A DNA stretch of 9,817 nt. Origin: Rhodocyclaceae bacterium (GTDB lineage Bacteria; Pseudomonadota; Gammaproteobacteria; Burkholderiales; Rhodocyclaceae). Of the stretch, positions 1-8,297 are shown piece by piece. A program made the translations under genes and the position numbers. Each line of letters begins with the position of its first letter. The first letter of the stretch is position 1. Location: positions 1-9,817 of the forward strand of contig JAUYFZ010000088.1 of the NCBI GenBank assembly GCA_030689585.1, read 5' to 3'. Below the pieces are notes generated by a model. The model searched no databases. It saw nothing but the letters and a program-made list of their open reading frames with translations, and was not told the DNA's origin.

Positions 1-72
1 AAATACCCCGAACAGGTGAAAGCGCACCTTAACCGCTGGCTGGGCGGGCGGGAAGGGCTGCTGAAAGTGTAA
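1..72 (+). CDS. recG: C-terminal end of RecG-like ATP-dependent DNA helicase (5' part outside window)
   Basis: Frame 1 is open from the window edge to a TAA at 70-72 and encodes 23 residues ending in [12 protein letters not shown]. The segment [12 protein letters not shown] resembles, from memory, the extreme C-terminus of E. coli RecG (YPQQAKALIERW). RecG is a branch-migrating helicase that remodels stalled replication forks and Holliday junctions. Only the tail is visible, so none of the helicase motifs can be checked. The gene ends 10 bp before the ubiA start on the same strand, so the two may be cotranscribed. The identification depends on one short stretch and is moderately secure; another protein with a similar tail cannot be excluded. 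Confidence 0.6.
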   Translation, partial: KYPEQVKAHLNRWLGGREGLLKV

Positions 73-82
73 AATTTGCGTC

Positions 83-946
83 ATGTCACCTTCACTCATC
101 AAAGAACAGATCGACCTTTATTGGAAACTCATGCGGCTGGATAAGCCCATTGGTATTCTGCTATTGCTCTGGCCTACGTTGTGGGGGTTGTGGCTGGCTT
201 CTGGCGGTTGGCCGGATTTCAAGCTGGCGATGCTCTTCATTCTAGGCACCGTGCTGATGCGTTCGGCGGGGTGTGTGATTAACGACGTGGCGGATCGTCA
301 CTTTGATCCTCATGTCGAACGCACTAAAAACAGACCACTGGCGGCACGGAAAATTAGGGTGGCCGCTGCGATGTGGCTCTTCGTGGTGCTGGTGCTATCG
401 GCCTTTCTTTTGCTGTTACCGATTTTGACTCCGTTGATTTTCGGGCTGGCTGTCATCGCTTTGCTTCTTGCGGGGAGTTATCCCTTCACAAAACGGTTTT
501 TTGCGGTTCCGCAGGCCTATCTTGGGGTCAGTTTCGGATTTGGCATCCCCTTGGCTTTTGCCGCTGTGCAAGGGAGTGTGCCGAGCATCGCGTGGATGTT
601 GCTGGTCGCCAATGTTTTTTGGGCCATCGCCTACGATACGGAATATGCGATGGTGGATCGTGAAGATGATCTGAAAATTGGATTGCGAACATCGGCCATC
701 ACCTTTGGTCGGTTTGATGTCGGTGCTGTGATGGGGTGTTACGGAATCTCCTTGGGCATTCTCGCGGTGGTCGGGATACAAACCGGGGCGGGTGGGGCTT
801 GGTTTGTCGGGTTGATGGTCGCGGCGGGCATAGCTCTTTATCATTTCACGCTGATTCGTGATCGGGATCGCCTGAAATGTTTTGCCGCTTTTCGACATAA
901 CGCCTGGTTCGGGTTGGCGATATTTGCAGGAATAGCCTTGAATTAG
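83..946 (+). CDS. ubiA: 4-hydroxybenzoate polyprenyltransferase UbiA
   Basis: Integral membrane prenyltransferase that attaches a polyprenyl chain to 4-hydroxybenzoate, an early committed step of ubiquinone synthesis. The 287-residue length is normal for the family. Both Asp-rich Mg-diphosphate binding motifs are intact. The first is NDVADRHFD at residues 67-75, inside the family segment from R60 to the NRPLA at 83-87. The second is [13 protein letters not shown] at 184-196. The N-terminal MRLDKPIG (17-24) and the seven to nine hydrophobic helices are also typical. The ATG at 83 is chosen because it precedes the conserved N-terminus at the usual distance; no strong Shine-Dalgarno is visible. 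It follows the recG end by 10 bp. No terminator is seen after the TAG, so transcription could read into the secretion genes. This is a housekeeping gene with no visible defect. Confidence 0.96.
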   Translation: MSPSLIKEQIDLYWKLMRLDKPIGILLLLWPTLWGLWLASGGWPDFKLAMLFILGTVLMRSAGCVINDVADRHFDPHVERTKNRPLAARKIRVAAAMWLFVVLVLSAFLLLLPILTPLIFGLAVIALLLAGSYPFTKRFFAVPQAYLGVSFGFGIPLAFAAVQGSVPSIAWMLLVANVFWAIAYDTEYAMVDREDDLKIGLRTSAITFGRFDVGAVMGCYGISLGILAVVGIQTGAGGAWFVGLMVAAGIALYHFTLIRDRDRLKCFAAFRHNAWFGLAIFAGIALN

Positions 947-1020
947 GCGTGTGTTCCGGATTAAGAGCGGGCGGGGTGCGTGAAAGAATCACGATACACC
1001 TCATTGTGACTTGCGCGAAC

Positions 1021-2688
1021 GTGCCCAGATTCCGCTTACTGCCTTTTACACTCGCTCCTCCTAGCCCTGCCGCGGCCTGGACCGTCGTTCTGTGCACGAC
1101 CGCGTCGTTGATGACGGGCTGTGTCGCCCGACGCGAGCAATATGATGTGCCGGCGGTCGTGTTACCGACGAGTTATCGGAATGTTCAAAGTACACGTGGA
1201 AGAGACATGTCGACGGTGGCGGCGGCGGTGCAAACGAGCAAAGGCCGCAAAACCGTCCAGCCGATGCTGGTGCGCTTACTGGATGGAGCCTTGCCCCAGT
1301 GGTGGCAACTGCTGATTAGTCCGGAATTAGATGCCTTGATGGCCCGCGCATTGACGAGCAATCAGGATTTGCGTGCGGCCAATGCACGCATCACCCAGGC
1401 ACTGGCGCGTGCAGGACAAGCCGACGCAGATCATTATCCGACGGTTTCATTGACCGGTTCTTCCGCGATTGATGCGCCCGCTGGCGGTGTTGGGTCGGTG
1501 TTACCCGGTGGAGAGATCAAGTCCAGCAAGACACACAAGATCGGATTGTCCGGTGAATGGCGGGCGGATCTTTGGGGGGAACGTCAGGCGGCTTCCGATT
1601 CCGCAGATTTGCAGGTGTTGCGGGCCACTTTTCAGCGCGACGACGTGCAACGACAGTTAGTCGCTGACATTGCGTCGACCTATATCGAATATTTGGTGTT
1701 GAACGACCGGTTGCGGGTGGCTCACGAATCCGAGGCGGTATTTACCGAAATGCTCTCGATGGTGGAAGCGCGTTTCAAAGCCAAGGATGCGTCGGCACTC
1801 GATCTGGAACAACAACGGGCGACGGTGTATGCCGCACAGGCGGCCATTCCGACCCAAGAACAGCAACGGGCTGAAGCGTCCACCCGCTTAGCTCTGTTAG
1901 TCGGAGCCGTGCCCGGCAGTCTTTCCTTATCGGATAAAGGGTTGGATTCCCTCTATTTCCCGGATGTCATTCCCGGGGTGCCGGGCAACCTGTTGTTGCG
2001 CCGGCCTGATGTGCGCATGATGGAAGCCAAGTTGTTATCTGCGGATGCAGACATCGACGTGGCACGGGCTAGAGTGCTTCCCGCCTTGGATTTAACCGGA
2101 CAACTAGGGCAGGGTAGCCATGCTTGGGGCTCCTTGTTGAGTTCACATTCCCTGTTTTGGGGGGCGGTGGCCAGCTTAAGTGTGGCCATTTTCGACCATG
2201 GCAAGCGGCAGCAGGAAGTAGGGTTTGCGCGTGCGGTGCACGAGGAATTGGCCGAAGGGTATGTCAAAACGATTCATACTGCGGTGCGCGAAGTGGAAGA
2301 CAGCATGAATGCCATTGAAAAGACGGGTCGTCGGTTGAGCGCACAAGAAAAAGCAACGACCTCGTCCCGTGCGGCATGGCAATACAGTCGGGAAGGATGG
2401 CGGGCCGGAGCGGTTGAATACATGACCGCGCTGGATGCGCAACGGAGCTGGTATCGCAGCAGGGACGAGCTTCATGTCGTTCATCGCGATCGTTACCGAG
2501 CCTTGGTGAGTTTATTTTCCGCATTGGGTGGCGGTGTGGACGTGGGCGCTTCGTTACCCGGTGAGGGAGTGCGGCCAGAAGTAACGCCGGTGAACAGGGG
2601 CAGGGTAAGGCTTTCACAAGCAGGAGATGCGTCAGGCTACAAAACGGTAGCGGGTCGAGAGATAGCTGGAAAGGGTCAACATGAATGA
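1021..2688 (+). CDS. outer-membrane efflux lipoprotein, TolC/NodT-like, channel of the type I secretion system
   Basis: Predicted trimeric outer-membrane channel with a periplasmic helical tunnel, the outer component for the HlyD and ABC proteins encoded downstream. With a GTG start at 1021 (555 residues), the signal peptide begins PRFR, has a hydrophobic stretch WTVVLCTTASLMTG, and ends in a lipobox with the acylated Cys at residue 34. Two OMF repeats follow. The first includes QWWQLL (93-98), LDALMARALTSNQDLRAA (103-120) and DLWGERQAA (184-192). The second includes LLLRRPDV (324-331), then DIDVARARVLPALDLTG and IFDHGKRQ. These are hallmarks of NodT-type lipoproteins. The frame is open from a GTG at 949, 2 bp after ubiA, which gives 579 residues; GTGs at 976 and 1006 are also possible. 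I prefer 1021 because upstream residues do not extend a signal peptide. No candidate has a convincing ribosome site. The C-terminal 45 residues after the FSALGGG end are low-complexity and non-conserved in appearance. It overlaps the next gene by 8 bp. Confidence 0.88.
   Translation: MPRFRLLPFTLAPPSPAAAWTVVLCTTASLMTGCVARREQYDVPAVVLPTSYRNVQSTRGRDMSTVAAAVQTSKGRKTVQPMLVRLLDGALPQWWQLLISPELDALMARALTSNQDLRAANARITQALARAGQADADHYPTVSLTGSSAIDAPAGGVGSVLPGGEIKSSKTHKIGLSGEWRADLWGERQAASDSADLQVLRATFQRDDVQRQLVADIASTYIEYLVLNDRLRVAHESEAVFTEMLSMVEARFKAKDASALDLEQQRATVYAAQAAIPTQEQQRAEASTRLALLVGAVPGSLSLSDKGLDSLYFPDVIPGVPGNLLLRRPDVRMMEAKLLSADADIDVARARVLPALDLTGQLGQGSHAWGSLLSSHSLFWGAVASLSVAIFDHGKRQQEVGFARAVHEELAEGYVKTIHTAVREVEDSMNAIEKTGRRLSAQEKATTSSRAAWQYSREGWRAGAVEYMTALDAQRSWYRSRDELHVVHRDRYRALVSLFSALGGGVDVGASLPGEGVRPEVTPVNRGRVRLSQAGDASGYKTVAGREIAGKGQHE
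2668..2675 (+). promoter_or_regulatory. ribosome binding site of the LuxR/ATPase regulator gene
   Basis: GGAAAGGG lies 5 bases before the ATG at 2681, inside the 3' end of the efflux-lipoprotein gene. The start (ATGAATGA) overlaps the upstream stop by 8 bp. This fixes the regulator start and implies translational coupling with the channel gene. Confidence 0.6.
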
Positions 2689-4363
2689 ACATATAGAGCC
2701 GCCCTTGACGGAGCGGCAACAGCAGATACTGAAACTTCTTCAGGCGGGCAAGGTTAATAAGGAAATTGCCAGAGAACTGGGTATTGGTGTTGGCACGGTC
2801 AAACAACATACCGTGGCGTTATTCAAGCGATTGCATGTCAAGAACCGCACCATGGCGGCTGCCAAGGGAGGCGAACTCGCTCGGGGCGAGGGATCTCACC
2901 CTGTCTTTGTTTCCGACGGAATACTCGAACGTCGCCCAATCATTGCGATGAGTCTGGCTTTGCCGGAAGGCACGGAAAATGAGCGAACCCGTCGCTTCTT
3001 CGGAATACTGGAAAAACGCGCTGCCGAATGCGATGCCCTGTTTGTGGCCAGGAAAGATCAGGGAGCGGACATCGTCTTTGGGGTTTCTCATGTCGCCGAA
3101 GACGATGTTCTGCGCGCTCTTCGCTTGGCTCATCTTGCTTTTTCAGAGTTGTCCGCACAGGATGCCCCGTTAGCGGCTCGGTTACGAGGGGGGGTGGCCG
3201 CCGGGTTAGCCGTCATCAGCATGGGGCGGCACGGTGGGTGGTCAGGGGAAGCCATTGCCAGTGAATCTATTGCCCATGCACGCGATTTACAGCGATTGGT
3301 GCCGCAGGGTCACATGATGTTGGGGCAAACGACGCTGGATCTCATTCGTTCAATGGGCATCGGTGAAAGACGGGGACTTTCGCCGGCCATGACGTTTCCG
3401 CAGGTAGCGGGGCTTCAATGGACGGGCGAGCGAGGGGATAACGCCTTGCTCGGACGTGAATCGGAGATGAAGGCACTCTCTGATCTATTGATAGCGGCAG
3501 GTCATGGAGAAGGCCATGTGCTGGCCTTAACGGGTGAGATCGGCATGGGTAAAACGCGGTTGGCCCGTGAAATTTTTAAGGTGGCGATGGCAAGTGGCGG
3601 AATGGCTCGTTTTTTTCGAGGTCAGCCAGAATCTGCGGGGGGCGGTATTCTCGACATTTCCGACCCTTCTCAGGTGGCGGTGGTTCATGGGCAGCCGGTA
3701 GAGGGTCTGCTTCGTGTGTTGCAGATGCGCCCCATACGAAAACCCGAAGTTGTCATCATCGACGATCTTCACTGGCTGCCGGAAGAAACCAGGCAGAGAA
3801 TCTGCATAGCGGCCGTGGCGGGTGCTCAGGCAGGGAAATTGATTGTGCTTGTGTCTCGTCATCCTGCCTGCACGGAACTGATCGAGAGAAAATCAGCTTT
3901 ATCTTTGCACCTAGTTCGTTTGCCGAAAACTGCCATTACGAACTTGTTGCAAACCATGACGGACAGTGCTACTTCTCTAGGTGAAAACATCCGTGCCAGC
4001 GACCTGCGCACGCTCATCACTTTGGCCTCCGGCGTGCCGATGTTTGCACTGGAGTTGGGGCGAGCCGCCACGCAAGGAAGCGGATCAGGGGTGACGCTGG
4101 CATTGCTAACAATAGTTTGTGCTCGATTAGATATGTTGCGGCTCGATCACAAAATGCTCAGGGCCATTGCACAAGCCCCCAACGGACTGACGGTGTCGGA
4201 GCTTGCTCAGAGCATCGGAGAAGATGAGGAAAGTTTGTCGAATCAACAGGATGTTGGGAGATTGCTGGCTTCTGGCGTGATAACAAAAAATACCACGGGG
4301 GAGCGACTGGTCTTTACACATCCGCTTGTTCGTCAGGTGGTCGAGCAGTTAAATCTGGGGTAA
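2681..4363 (+). CDS. operon-embedded regulator: N-terminal LuxR-type HTH, degenerate nucleotide-cyclase-like domain, STAND/AAA-type ATPase
   Basis: Predicted cytoplasmic transcription regulator of 560 residues. Residues 8-60 form a LuxR/GerE helix-turn-helix (PLTERQQQILKLL, then NKEIARELGIGVGTVKQHT). Residues 87-225 look like a class III nucleotide cyclase homology domain: GADIVFG (128-134), EDDVLRALRLA (140-150), LRGGVAAGLAVI (168-179), then GEAIASESIAHARDLQRLVPQG. The metal-binding aspartates are not evident, so it is probably a binding rather than a catalytic domain. LLGRESEM (256-263) opens a P-loop ATPase with Walker A GEIGMGKT (285-292) and Walker B VVIIDDLHWL (357-366). The rest resembles the NTPase and winged-helix part of STAND proteins. 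MalT/LAL regulators carry the HTH at the C-terminus and are about 900 residues; this one is inverted and lacks their long repeat sensor. Position between channel and ABC genes suggests control of this operon (inference). Domain calls are by eye. Confidence 0.82.
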   Translation: MNEHIEPPLTERQQQILKLLQAGKVNKEIARELGIGVGTVKQHTVALFKRLHVKNRTMAAAKGGELARGEGSHPVFVSDGILERRPIIAMSLALPEGTENERTRRFFGILEKRAAECDALFVARKDQGADIVFGVSHVAEDDVLRALRLAHLAFSELSAQDAPLAARLRGGVAAGLAVISMGRHGGWSGEAIASESIAHARDLQRLVPQGHMMLGQTTLDLIRSMGIGERRGLSPAMTFPQVAGLQWTGERGDNALLGRESEMKALSDLLIAAGHGEGHVLALTGEIGMGKTRLAREIFKVAMASGGMARFFRGQPESAGGGILDISDPSQVAVVHGQPVEGLLRVLQMRPIRKPEVVIIDDLHWLPEETRQRICIAAVAGAQAGKLIVLVSRHPACTELIERKSALSLHLVRLPKTAITNLLQTMTDSATSLGENIRASDLRTLITLASGVPMFALELGRAATQGSGSGVTLALLTIVCARLDMLRLDHKMLRAIAQAPNGLTVSELAQSIGEDEESLSNQQDVGRLLASGVITKNTTGERLVFTHPLVRQVVEQLNLG

Positions 4364-4370
4364 TTCGCTC

Positions 4371-7300
4371 ATGCCCTTTCACGCGCCCTCACTCCCTCCG
4401 TTGAGTTTAAGCACCCCGCTGATTGATAAAAGTGCTAAGGGGGGGCCGTTGCGTCAAGTATTACAGTCCAAAGAGGTGCGACGCGCTTTGCCGGGGCTGG
4501 CTTTATCCGTCACGTTATCTAACCTGCTGGCCTTGGTATTACCCTTGGCACTTATGCAGATCATGGATCGGATTATTCCAAACCAGTCCATTGAAACACT
4601 CACCGCCCTTGTTATCGGGGTGATGATCGTCATGATCCTAGAATCCACCTTGCGTTCCGTGAGTAGCCGAATCACGGGCTGGTTGGGTGCACGGTTAGAA
4701 CATAACACGGGGGTGATGGCCCTAGATAGAACGATGAACCTGCACTTGCAGGATTTTCAATCGCAAAAACCAGCGGCTTATGTCGAACGCATTTTAGGTT
4801 CCACCAAAATTGCGCAGTTCTATTCCGGACAAGGATTGCTGGTGCTGTTCGAGATGCCTTTCGTCGGGATATTTCTAGCGACGATCTGGATTATCGGGGG
4901 ATATCTCGTTTTAATTCCCATCGTTTTGCTTTGCATCTTTGCTTGGTTCATCTTGCGTTTCGGCCATCGGATGCGGGCGCAGATTGAAGAGCGCAGTGTG
5001 ATGGACGACCGACGGCTGGATTTTTTAACCGAAGTCTTAGCCAACATGCAATCGGTGAAGGCGATGGGAGTGGATGCCCAGTTGTTGAGACGCTACGAAC
5101 GATTACAGGCATCCAATGCGGTGACAGGGGAGAAGCTCACCCACGGCAACGCCCTGTCTGGCGACCTTTCCGCCCTGTTTGCCCAGATCATGTCGGCGGG
5201 GGTGGTATTTGCCGGTGCTTGGAGTGTGATTGACGGACACATGACCCCCGGAGGACTGGGGGCGTGCATGATGCTTTCCGTGCGTGCGCTGCAACCCTTG
5301 CGGGCCGGATTGTCGGCTTGGATGCGGTATCAATCGTTTGCTTCTGCCTGGCAACGGTTAGCGGATCTGTTTGCCATGCCCTGTGAGGCCAATATCAAGC
5401 AGCCTGCCTTGCCGAAAGTCACGCAGGGCATAGAGCTTCGAGGTATTCGTTTGCAGCATGAAGAAGCGTCGACTCCTTTATTTTCAGATATTTCTTTATC
5501 GATTCCCGCCGGCCAATGTGTCGCCATCGTGGGCAACAATGGCAGTGGAAAATCGAACCTGCTCTCCTTTATCAATGGCATGATGCGCCCGGATGCGGGT
5601 GAAATACTGATTGACGGGCGGCCTCTGTCGTCCTTTTCCCCCGACAGTGTTCATCGTGAAATTGCCTTGCTTCCGCAATACTCCACGCTGGTGGCCGGCA
5701 CCATTCTTGAAAACATCACGATGTTCAATCCGAAGCTAAATGCGGAGGCACTGGCCATTGCCAAGCAGATCGGGCTGGATCGTGAAGTCGCCCACATGAA
5801 GATGGGCTATGAAACGCCGCTAGAAGGCGGGGCCGGCGGCGTTCTGACAGAAGGTCTGGCGCAGTTGATCACCATTGCGCGTGCGCTTGTTCGAAGCCCT
5901 AGTGTCATTTTGTTTGACGAAGCCAATATTCCACTCGACATGCGGACGGACGCGTTACTTCGGGAATACTTGGTCAATCGGAAAGGTCAGGCGATTCTCA
6001 TTCTGGTGACCTACCGTCCTTCTTGGCTTTCCATGGCGGACAAGGTGTATCGACTGGAGGGGGGGCATCTTCACGAAACGGATGTGGCGGCGGTCAAGGC
6101 CGCCAATGCGGAGATCGAGGCAGAAATTACAGCCCCCGTGGCGGATCGTCCACAAAGCTCGGAACGAATCGTCGAAATTGTGCGTCGTCAGTTTGAAGAA
6201 GCGGTCGATCTTTCAGAATGTCTGTTGCCTTTGTTAGATGTCATTGGATGGGAAGGTACTCCGACGGATCTGGTCGAGGCCATGCCGCATTTGGAAAAAC
6301 AACTTAATTTATCGGGGCTGTGTTCAACCTTGTCGAACCTTGGGTATCCCCCTCGGCACTTTACGGGGTCATTGGCGCAACTTGACCGACGGTTGCTGCC
6401 TTGCCTGTTCGTGCCGCGTGGACGGCCTGCTTCCGTGATTTCGGAAGTGCAAACCGAAGATGGCTCTGTCAAACCAGGGGTGTTGAAGGTGTATGACATT
6501 GCCACGTCGACTTGGAAAGAAGTCACGCCCGGGAATCTGATCGGGGAGATTTATACTTTTCGTCGGAAAGAAGAGAAGGAAGAACGTAAAGCGGGAGAAA
6601 AATGGTTTAACGCGCTCCTCTGGCGGCTGCGTCCTCACTTGATCGTGGTGTTTTTGTTGACGGTATTGACGACGCTGTTGGGGCTGGCCAGTCCACTGTT
6701 CGTCATGATTATCTATGACCGAGTAATTCCTTCCGGCAACGTGATGATGGGGGGCTTTTTACTGATGGGATTTGGCATCGCCACGGCCATGGAATGGATG
6801 CTGAGAGGCTTGAAAAGTCGCCTGATGGCCTATATCGGCGGCAGAACGGAATATCTCCTGGGCACGGGGCTTTTCCAGAAAATCTTGAGCCTCCCCATTT
6901 CAGCCGTAGGCAGTGCCTCGGTCGACCGGCAGGTTAGTCGGATCAAAAACCTAGAAGGATTGCGAGAGTTTTTCGTTGGGCCGCTGACCATGCTGGCCTT
7001 CGACTTACCGGCCAACCTGTTGCTTTTGATCGTCATCGGTCTGATCAATCCTTGGATTGTGATGATTGTCCTGTTGTTTGCCATCGCCTTCGCGTTACTG
7101 GGTATGACAGTGAGCCCCCTGACGGAACGGTCCATGATGAAATCCTCCAAGCATTCCGGCGCACGCTGGGAATTTTTGAATGGGACCCTGCTCCAGATGC
7201 GTGGATTGCGCACGATGGGGGTGCGAGGCATGTGGACGCGCCGCTATCGGGATATGAGTGCTAAGTCTGTCCTGTCGAGATTCCATGACAGTCAAGTGCA

Positions 7301-8297
7301 ATTTGGGGTGGGAAGCGTCGCTCAGGTGTTAGGCATGTTGACAGGATTAGTCGCTTTGGCGGTGTCTGCCTGGCTCACCATCGAAGGCGAGTTGACGGGC
7401 GGGGCCATGATGGCCACCACCATGATCGTCTGGCGCGTTACAGGGCCGATGCAGAATATTTTCATGTCGACCGGACCGCTCACCCAATTCAAAATGCAAT
7501 TGCAACGTCTTGAAAACCTGATGCGTATGCCCGGCGAACAAGGGGCGGGGGTGCGTCAGGCCATTCGTCCTGATATGGAAGGCTCGATCAATATCAACCA
7601 AGCGTCTTTTCGTTACGGCGCGGAATCAGACCCAGCACTTTTAGGTATTAACCTAGTGGTCAAGCCCGGTCAGGTGGTCGTCATTACCGGGCCGACCGCT
7701 TCTGGAAAATCGACGCTTCTCAAAATCATCCCGCGCATCTACACGCCGCAAGCTGGCACGGTGCGCATAGATGACATTGATATTCGCCAGATCAATGCAG
7801 CAGATTTGCGCGCACGGATCAGCTACATGTCACAGGAAGTCACGCTTTTTCATGGCACGGTGGCTCAAAATCTACGGCTGGCCTACCCTTCAGCGACGGA
7901 TGCAGCGGTTCACTGGTCGCTGGAAATGGCCGGCCTTTCCAAGGACATTGCCGCCATGCCACGGGGCATCGACACCCGTATCTCCGGTAGTCAATCCGAA
8001 CGGTTGCCCAATGGATTTTTACAACGCTTGGCGTTGGCGCGAACGATGTTAAAACCCGCGCCCATTGTCCTTTTTGACGAACCCGGCGGCGGTATGGATG
8101 CGACGGGGGAAGAAGCCTTGCTCCGGTGCATCGGCTGGCTGAAAGGCAAAGCGACCGTGCTGATTGTGTCGAATCGCCCAAGCCACGCTCGTTTGGCCGA
8201 TCACGTTCTGGCCATGGACCAGGGGGCCATCGTCGCCCAAGGCACTTTCGAGCAGATGAAAGCAAAATTGATGCCTGTTGCAGGAGTGAAAAAATGA
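4371..8297 (+). CDS. tandem-fused type I secretion ABC exporter (two TMD-NBD units in one chain)
   Basis: Inner-membrane ATP-driven exporter of 1308 residues, about twice the 550-720 of a usual type I secretion ATPase. Unit 1: TMD about 41-325; NBD with Walker A GNNGSGKS (388-395), Q-loop Q436, signature position LTEGL (492-496), Walker B ILFDEA (513-518), H-loop Tyr548. Residues about 595-735 resemble a degenerate C39 peptidase-like domain (starting near ECLLPLLDVIG, ending near IYTFRR). Unit 2: TMD about 750-1035, with the family segment FVMIIYDRVIPSGN (777-790); NBD with Walker A GPTASGKST (1107-1115), Q1155, signature position LPNGF (1212-1216), Walker B VLFDEP (1233-1238), H-loop Asn1268. 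Neither half has LSGGQ or an H-loop His, so ATP turnover may be slow or regulated. The frame is unbroken, with no sign of sequence-error joining. ATG at 4371 follows the regulator by 7 bp, with only a GGGG run upstream. The 3' end overlaps the adaptor gene in ATGA. It would pair with the flanking adaptor and channel; substrate unknown. Confidence 0.93.
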   Translation: MPFHAPSLPPLSLSTPLIDKSAKGGPLRQVLQSKEVRRALPGLALSVTLSNLLALVLPLALMQIMDRIIPNQSIETLTALVIGVMIVMILESTLRSVSSRITGWLGARLEHNTGVMALDRTMNLHLQDFQSQKPAAYVERILGSTKIAQFYSGQGLLVLFEMPFVGIFLATIWIIGGYLVLIPIVLLCIFAWFILRFGHRMRAQIEERSVMDDRRLDFLTEVLANMQSVKAMGVDAQLLRRYERLQASNAVTGEKLTHGNALSGDLSALFAQIMSAGVVFAGAWSVIDGHMTPGGLGACMMLSVRALQPLRAGLSAWMRYQSFASAWQRLADLFAMPCEANIKQPALPKVTQGIELRGIRLQHEEASTPLFSDISLSIPAGQCVAIVGNNGSGKSNLLSFINGMMRPDAGEILIDGRPLSSFSPDSVHREIALLPQYSTLVAGTILENITMFNPKLNAEALAIAKQIGLDREVAHMKMGYETPLEGGAGGVLTEGLAQLITIARALVRSPSVILFDEANIPLDMRTDALLREYLVNRKGQAILILVTYRPSWLSMADKVYRLEGGHLHETDVAAVKAANAEIEAEITAPVADRPQSSERIVEIVRRQFEEAVDLSECLLPLLDVIGWEGTPTDLVEAMPHLEKQLNLSGLCSTLSNLGYPPRHFTGSLAQLDRRLLPCLFVPRGRPASVISEVQTEDGSVKPGVLKVYDIATSTWKEVTPGNLIGEIYTFRRKEEKEERKAGEKWFNALLWRLRPHLIVVFLLTVLTTLLGLASPLFVMIIYDRVIPSGNVMMGGFLLMGFGIATAMEWMLRGLKSRLMAYIGGRTEYLLGTGLFQKILSLPISAVGSASVDRQVSRIKNLEGLREFFVGPLTMLAFDLPANLLLLIVIGLINPWIVMIVLLFAIAFALLGMTVSPLTERSMMKSSKHSGARWEFLNGTLLQMRGLRTMGVRGMWTRRYRDMSAKSVLSRFHDSQVQFGVGSVAQVLGMLTGLVALAVSAWLTIEGELTGGAMMATTMIVWRVTGPMQNIFMSTGPLTQFKMQLQRLENLMRMPGEQGAGVRQAIRPDMEGSININQASFRYGAESDPALLGINLVVKPGQVVVITGPTASGKSTLLKIIPRIYTPQAGTVRIDDIDIRQINAADLRARISYMSQEVTLFHGTVAQNLRLAYPSATDAAVHWSLEMAGLSKDIAAMPRGIDTRISGSQSERLPNGFLQRLALARTMLKPAPIVLFDEPGGGMDATGEEALLRCIGWLKGKATVLIVSNRPSHARLADHVLAMDQGAIVAQGTFEQMKAKLMPVAGVKK
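8282..8286 (+). promoter_or_regulatory. ribosome binding site that fixes the HlyD adaptor start
   Basis: AGGAG sits 7 bases upstream of the ATG at 8294, inside the end of the ABC gene. The start codon overlaps the ABC stop as ATGA. The reading frame is open further upstream to 8126, but those 56 codons lie within the ABC gene and read as out-of-frame sequence, so 8294 is the supported start. Confidence 0.75.

Noticed and set aside
949..1020. Using the first GTG (949) as the channel start
   Set aside because: The 24 extra residues do not fit a signal peptide and no ribosome site precedes it. It is kept as a possibility, but 1021 gives a compact lipoprotein signal.
2264..2809. 181-codon open frame on the minus strand across the channel/regulator junction
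   Set aside because: It is antisense to two well-supported genes, its product is rich in Pro, Arg, Cys and His with no recognisable motif, and it looks like a codon-bias shadow.
6600..6720. Possible split of the 1308-residue protein into two separate genes near the second membrane domain
   Set aside because: The frame continues without a stop, there is no Shine-Dalgarno followed by an in-frame start at a suitable place, and the linker has a plausible domain of its own.
8126..8293. Upstream extension of the HlyD adaptor frame to an ATG at 8126
   Set aside because: The extra 56 codons lie inside the ABC gene, are Arg/Ser-rich out-of-frame sequence without family resemblance, and the ATG at 8294 has a good ribosome site and the usual ATGA overlap.
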